From positions 1-56,103 of the forward strand of contig CALYPG010000017.1 in assembly GCA_945271295.1 (NCBI GenBank): a DNA stretch of 56,103 bases, read 5' to 3'. The notes beneath the pieces were generated by a model. It saw nothing but the letters and a program-made list of their open reading frames with translations, did not search any database and was not told the origin of the DNA. The translations under genes were made by a program, and so were the position numbers. Source of the stretch: an uncultured Gilliamella sp. (GTDB lineage: Bacteria; Pseudomonadota; Gammaproteobacteria; Enterobacterales; Orbaceae). Below, one piece after another: positions 52,357-56,103 of this stretch. Every line of letters starts with the position of its first letter. Position 1 is the first letter of the stretch.

Positions 52357-52700
52357 TTATTTTGCTTTGGGTCAGCAATATCTGTTTTGATACATTAGGG
52401 CAAATTGCTTTTAAATTTGCGGCTACTTCGGCCAATAACCGTAATGGTTGGTATTATTGGTTAGATCTATCTAAAAATGTCTGGATTTGGATAGGGATTA
52501 TTGCCTATATTGCAGAATTTTTATTATGGCTAGCATTCTTAACCTTAGTCCCCCTATCACAAGGAGTATTGCTTGCTTCATTTAATATTATTACCATTAT
52601 GCTGATGGGGCGCATTATTTTTAAAGAGTTACTTACAATATATCGTATTATCGGTATGCTGTTAATCACTCTTGGCGTAATTTTTGTAGGGATGAGTTAA
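52344..52700 (+). CDS. Small DMT-superfamily (SMR/EamA-like) transporter, subunit 1
   Basis: 118 residues and four predicted transmembrane helices, the size of SMR proteins and ArnE/ArnF-type half transporters. Helix 1 carries FDTLGQIAFKFAA. D16 and K24 take the positions and spacing of the essential E14 and K22 of EmrE, but with aspartate instead of glutamate. It overlaps the esterase gene by 13 bases and is followed one base later by a second, similar gene, so a hetero-oligomer is likely. Cargo unknown: drug, polyamine or lipid carrier are possible. Confidence 0.8.
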   Translation: MSPLVILLWVSNICFDTLGQIAFKFAATSANNRNGWYYWLDLSKNVWIWIGIIAYIAEFLLWLAFLTLVPLSQGVLLASFNIITIMLMGRIIFKELLTIYRIIGMLLITLGVIFVGMS

Positions 52701-52701
52701 T

Positions 52702-53100
52702 ATGGCAAGATTCTATTTAATCGGTTTTACTGTATTACTGATTTTCGATACTATTGCTCAATGTAGCTTCAAACTGGCCGCAATTCATGCCCAACCTTTA
52801 GCAATGAGTATTGAGTGGTTAATTCGAGTATTTACTAATCCTTGGATTTATATTTCAATTGCTGGTTATATTTTAACTTTTTTTACTTGGATGACGCTGT
52901 TAAAAAAAGCGCCTGTTGGACCTGCTTTTGCTGCTTCACATTTTGAAGTAGTAACGGTAATGATTGTTTCAGTTTGGTTATTTCATGAACCAATTACGTC
53001 ATATAAATTAATTGGCGCTATATTAATTATTTCAGGTATTTTATGTTTAGCTTTTGCTGAAAATAAGTTAACCAAACAAAATTCCAATAAACAACTTTGA
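52702..53100 (+). CDS. Small DMT-superfamily (SMR/EamA-like) transporter, subunit 2
   Basis: 132 residues, four predicted helices. Helix 1 has FDTIAQCSFKLAA, so D16 and K24 fall at exactly the same residue numbers as in the upstream partner. Helix 3-4 sequence (PVGPAFAASHFEVVTV, then KLIGAILIISGI) is typical of the superfamily. The two proteins resemble each other moderately and probably arose by duplication, like MdtI/MdtJ or ArnE/ArnF pairs. Last gene of the operon; repeat copy 5 follows. Confidence 0.8.
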   Translation: MARFYLIGFTVLLIFDTIAQCSFKLAAIHAQPLAMSIEWLIRVFTNPWIYISIAGYILTFFTWMTLLKKAPVGPAFAASHFEVVTVMIVSVWLFHEPITSYKLIGAILIISGILCLAFAENKLTKQNSNKQL

Positions 53101-53139
53101 TTTAGCTCACTAACTAATCAAGTTAGATAGTCAGTTTTA

Positions 53140-53176
53140 TACTGAAACATCTATCTTTCCTGAAACTTTTTTACAA
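53140..53176 (+). repeat. 37-bp dispersed intergenic repeat, copy 5
   Basis: TACTGAAACA, eight variable bases, TCCTGAAAC, TTTTTTACAA. Here both internal half-repeats contain CTGAAAC. It lies between the convergent transporter (+) and arginase-like (-) genes, 13 bp from the stop of the latter. Confidence 0.85.
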
Positions 53177-53189
53177 TATTTCTATCAAT

Positions 53190-54059
53190 CTATATTAATG
53201 CTTTTAATAACGTCAAATTCAGTTGGTGTTGTTCTTGTTGCCAGTTAATCAGGTTATCAGGTGAAATAGTGGGTTGTTTATCTAATGAACTTAACAAACG
53301 TTTAAACCAATTGGATGATTGCCATATTGACAGTTCACCAGTAATATCACTACCTATAATACGTTGTTTTATTGAGGTAATCGTGTCGAGTATATGATAA
53401 GTTTGTAGCTTACCTTGATCCCAATTAGTATGAATAACCTCTTCGCTCAATACATCTTTATCAATAGATAAATAAACGGGTTGAGTACTATGATATTGTT
53501 CTGATAAAAAACTTGCAATCAACTCATCTGGCGTAACAAAATGACGGAAAGCATGACTCAGACCTATTTTTTTTGCCCATGAAACATTGACATCTAAACT
53601 CCAATAAGTGAGTTTTTTATGGAAAAGTGGCGACCACCTATTCTCCCAAAAATGAGAAAGTCCAATATCATGTGAGGTAATTCCTAATACATGCACATGA
53701 CTAACAAATGGTAAGCTTGCAGCATAACTTACCCATGAACCACAATGAATGCCAAACAAATAACGCATGTTATCTGGATGATTATCAAAAATTACCACTT
53801 GGATAGGATTCTCTGCTGAATATTGCTTAGCCAGACGCTCGATAAGTAACAAAGAAACATGGTGGTAATCACCACTACCCATTAGCACTGTACCATGATT
53901 TTCGGGTAACAATTGTTGTAGTGAGTGACTAAATTGCCGAAATTTCTTCTCTGAACAACCAAAGCGAATACTATCTTGCCAATGAGTAACATTGATCATA
54001 TTTGCATGCTTAATCTCACCTACACTCTGATCGAAATTGAGTATAACAGGAAATGTCAT
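53190..54059 (-). CDS. Arginase/ureohydrolase-fold family protein
   Basis: 289 residues with the complete dimanganese site of ureohydrolases: GSGDYHH (H66), FDNHPDN (D92, H94, D96) and LSIDKDVL (D200, D202). The enzyme class hydrolyses C-N bonds of guanidino or formimino compounds (arginase, agmatinase, formimidoylglutamase, guanidine hydrolase). Outside the metal motifs the sequence departs from the classical forms, so the substrate cannot be named. Its ATG overlaps the upstream acyltransferase stop by four bases (ATGA). Confidence 0.82.
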   Translation of the reverse strand: MTFPVILNFDQSVGEIKHANMINVTHWQDSIRFGCSEKKFRQFSHSLQQLLPENHGTVLMGSGDYHHVSLLLIERLAKQYSAENPIQVVIFDNHPDNMRYLFGIHCGSWVSYAASLPFVSHVHVLGITSHDIGLSHFWENRWSPLFHKKLTYWSLDVNVSWAKKIGLSHAFRHFVTPDELIASFLSEQYHSTQPVYLSIDKDVLSEEVIHTNWDQGKLQTYHILDTITSIKQRIIGSDITGELSIWQSSNWFKRLLSSLDKQPTISPDNLINWQQEQHQLNLTLLKALI

Positions 54060-55105
54060 GCCACTTTCTCCTTATCATTTTCAAAATGACCAATCATGCT
54101 ACGCAATGCTATTCTTAATAATGGATTGCGAATATAAACTAAATGCTTGGTTAAGGTAAAACTTGCGCCTAACGATGCTTTAACTTCAGGATCGGTCCAA
54201 CCTGCAATGTAGTGACTAAATCCTTGTTGTAACGCATATTCAAGATTAATAAACCAACTTATATAATAGAGATTTAAGTCTCTTGCTTGAGGATAAACTA
54301 ACCCAATATATTTATCAATCAACATGTTATTAACCACAAAACAGATATTAAAACCAATCAATTCACCATTGTAGTGGTAAGTAAAAATACGAGCTTGAGC
54401 GGCTTTGTTTTGTAATAATTGAATAAAAAAAGGTTTAGTTAATAAATCAAAATGTACTTCACTTTGCTGATAAACATTTAGATACAGCTGATAATATTTA
54501 TCTAATATTGTATCGTCAAAAAAACAATCATCACCGCTTTGTAATATATCGATTGCTAATTTTTCACGAGCTTTTAATTTTCGTCTAAAGTTTTTACGAC
54601 GACTATATGAAAAACGAGTAAATAAATCATCAATACTAGTAAAATTAATCGGTACCCAAGCTAATGCTTGTCCTTCAACTTCAATAAAGCCTCGTTTTTT
54701 TAGCGACGAAATAAGTTGTTGAGAATATTGATTATCTTTTTCATTAAGTAATGGAGAAGCTAAAGGTAAATCTTTAACAATTAAAAAAGGATATTGTTTG
54801 GCATAAGTCGCTTTTAGATTATCAGCTAACTGCTCTACATTAATGTGATGATTGAGTAAAGTATATTCTGAAACAGTAGTACCAATAAAACAGGTATTTG
54901 GTTGTAGCCAATGTTGCCATTTTTTAAAAAAAGGAAGTTGCTGAATTTTATTTTTAAAATCTTCAGCAGCCGTTGTTAATAAATCAAATTTAGCCGAAAA
55001 TGCAGGTACACCATCTTCACTTAGCCATGCACAAAAGTGCTTAGGTGGATGAGTTAAAAAAATATCTATTAGTTCAGTAGGTTCTAACTGATTGATATAT
55101 TTCAT
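54056..55105 (-). CDS. GNAT/FemAB-like acyltransferase
   Basis: 349 residues. The middle and C-terminal part (about 160-330) looks like a GNAT/FemAB-type fold: the basic stretch FSYSRRKNFRRKLKARE, then ARIFTYHYNGELIGFNICFV and KYIGLVYPQARDLNLYYISW. This pattern is seen in BioF2-like and DUF482 acyltransferases that put an acyl or aminoacyl group on an amine. The N-terminal 150 residues are less clear. Position between a transaminase and an arginase-fold enzyme suggests an amino or guanidino compound as acceptor, but that is inference. Confidence 0.7.
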   Translation of the reverse strand: MKYINQLEPTELIDIFLTHPPKHFCAWLSEDGVPAFSAKFDLLTTAAEDFKNKIQQLPFFKKWQHWLQPNTCFIGTTVSEYTLLNHHINVEQLADNLKATYAKQYPFLIVKDLPLASPLLNEKDNQYSQQLISSLKKRGFIEVEGQALAWVPINFTSIDDLFTRFSYSRRKNFRRKLKAREKLAIDILQSGDDCFFDDTILDKYYQLYLNVYQQSEVHFDLLTKPFFIQLLQNKAAQARIFTYHYNGELIGFNICFVVNNMLIDKYIGLVYPQARDLNLYYISWFINLEYALQQGFSHYIAGWTDPEVKASLGASFTLTKHLVYIRNPLLRIALRSMIGHFENDKEKVA

Positions 55106-55126
55106 AAGTCTTTATAATGAGTAACT

Positions 55127-55162
55127 TTGCTATAGCAAGCCCGCCAACATAAAGTCGGCGGG
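55127..55162 (-). other. Hairpin and palindrome between aminotransferase and acyltransferase genes
   Basis: CCCGCC (55140-55145) pairs with GGCGGG (55157-55162), about 18 bp after the aminotransferase stop. A perfect 12-bp palindrome TTGCTATAGCAA (55127-55138) follows in the direction of transcription. No T run is present, so it may reduce, rather than stop, transcription into the next gene. Confidence 0.45.
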
Positions 55163-55180
55163 AAGATTAGAAATTGAGTA

Positions 55181-56103
55181 TTAAAGTTCTTTTTTCGCAC
55201 GAGTGATTAATTGATCTAGTAGTTCAATACCTTGATCTATTTCTTGACGAGAAATATGTAATGACGGTGCAAATGTGATTACATTTTTATAATAACCACC
55301 AATATCAAGTACTAAGCCCATTTTAGTGCCTTTCCAATCAAGATCACCTGACATACCAATATCAACCATTTTATCCACTAATGCTTTATTAGCGGTGAAG
55401 CCATCCTCAGTACAAATTTCTGCTCTAAGCGCTAAACCTAAACCGTCAACTTCACCGATTTCTTTATGTTTTTTCTCTAGCGTTTTTAATCCTTCAAGGA
55501 AATAAGCACCACTATCCATCACCATTTTTTCATAATCAGTTTCTGAGGTCATTTTTAATACTTCTAGACCAACAGCCGTACCGAGTGGGTTTGAAGCAAA
55601 TGTTGAGTGAGTAGATCCAACTGGGAATACTTGTGGATTAATTAACTCTTCACGCGCCCATAAACCACCTAATGGATTTAATCCGTTAGTTAATGCTTTG
55701 GCAAACACTACCACATCAGGTTTTACATCGAAATGTTCAATTGACCAAAGTTTACCAGTACGATAAAAGCCCATTTGAATTTCATCAACTACTAATAAAA
55801 TTCCATATTGATCCAAGACTTTTTTAAGTCCTTTGAAATAATTACGTGGCGGAACAATATAACCACCTGTTGCTTGTAAAGGTTCTGCATAAAATGCTGC
55901 ATATTCAGCCTGTCCAACTTTTGGATCCCAAACACCGTGATATTCTGTTTCAAACAAACGTGCAAATTCAGCAACTAAATGTTCACCATACTCTTCAGCG
56001 GTCATGCCTTTTGGTCGACGGAATGGATATGGGAATGGTACAAACATCGCACGATCACCAAAATGACCATAACGACGACGATAACGATAACTTGAAGTGA
56101 TTG
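55181..56103 (-). CDS. Class III PLP-dependent aminotransferase (partial, 5' end outside window)
   Basis: The frame stays open to the window edge: 18 codons lie upstream of the methionine at 56047 (…RRRYGHFGDRAM), so the true start is outside and the visible 306 residues are the C-terminal two thirds. Class III features are VVDEIQMGF (PLP-ring aspartate), VVFAKALTNG with the Schiff-base lysine at codon 55697-55699, and STHSTFASNPLG. Members act on omega-amino groups (GABA, ornithine, putrescine, diaminobutyrate). The substrate is unknown. It leads the acyltransferase and arginase-fold genes 75 bp downstream. Confidence 0.9.
   Translation of the reverse strand, partial: ITSSYRYRRRYGHFGDRAMFVPFPYPFRRPKGMTAEEYGEHLVAEFARLFETEYHGVWDPKVGQAEYAAFYAEPLQATGGYIVPPRNYFKGLKKVLDQYGILLVVDEIQMGFYRTGKLWSIEHFDVKPDVVVFAKALTNGLNPLGGLWAREELINPQVFPVGSTHSTFASNPLGTAVGLEVLKMTSETDYEKMVMDSGAYFLEGLKTLEKKHKEIGEVDGLGLALRAEICTEDGFTANKALVDKMVDIGMSGDLDWKGTKMGLVLDIGGYYKNVITFAPSLHISRQEIDQGIELLDQLITRAKKEL

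Overview
The window is chromosomal DNA of an AT-rich gammaproteobacterium. Gene content is enterobacteria-like (slt-trpR, comF/gntX-nfuA, iscRSUA-hscBA-fdx, nupX, rstAB, slyX/slyD, and S10-spc-alpha ribosomal operons with E. coli-like leaders). The low GC, compact intergenic regions and shuffled gene order suggest Orbaceae (Gilliamella, Frischella or Orbus, mostly insect-gut symbionts). That placement is inference and no database was searched. I see no tRNA or rRNA gene, CRISPR array, prophage or complete insertion sequence.

Layout: 0.1-3.7 kb, a LysR regulator divergent from a thiolase/CoA-transferase module for acetoacetate. 3.9-7.7 kb, suhB, an HxlR regulator and copper ATPase copA. 7.8-18.9 kb, housekeeping genes: tilS, metC, a phosphopantetheinyl transferase, a tyrosine-type phosphatase, pepB, ppiA, comF, nfuA, a Rob-like regulator, trpR and slt. 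19.0-24.2 kb, the isc iron-sulfur operon without iscX, behind two IscR-type sites. 24.5-25.8 kb, nucleoside transporter nupX. 26.0-40.1 kb, the S10, spc and alpha operons (27 ribosomal proteins, secY, rpoA) with recognisable L4- and S4-type control leaders. 40.4-42.1 kb, slyX, radC and slyD. 42.4-46.6 kb, a DUF2339/DUF3999 membrane pair. 46.7-50.6 kb, glnS and the RstA/RstB two-component system. 50.8-56.1 kb, the least familiar part: an operon of HAD phosphatase, esterase and two half-size DMT transporters, convergent with an operon of class III aminotransferase (cut by the window end), FemAB/GNAT-like acyltransferase and arginase-fold enzyme.

The most unusual non-coding signal is a 37-bp intergenic repeat in five copies (94, 14149, 42173, 48481, 53140). 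It has a fixed architecture: TACTAAAACG, eight variable bases, TCCTGAAAC, then TTTTTTACAA. It contains an internal direct repeat with an 18-bp period. Four of the five copies end 13-21 bp from a gene boundary. I do not recognise it as a named element. Other sites worth a look are three TACAAA hexamers at an exact 11-bp period before rstA, inverted repeats before both DUF2339 and DUF3999, a perfect 9-bp dyad between the LysR gene and its likely target, and a hairpin in the nupX leader.
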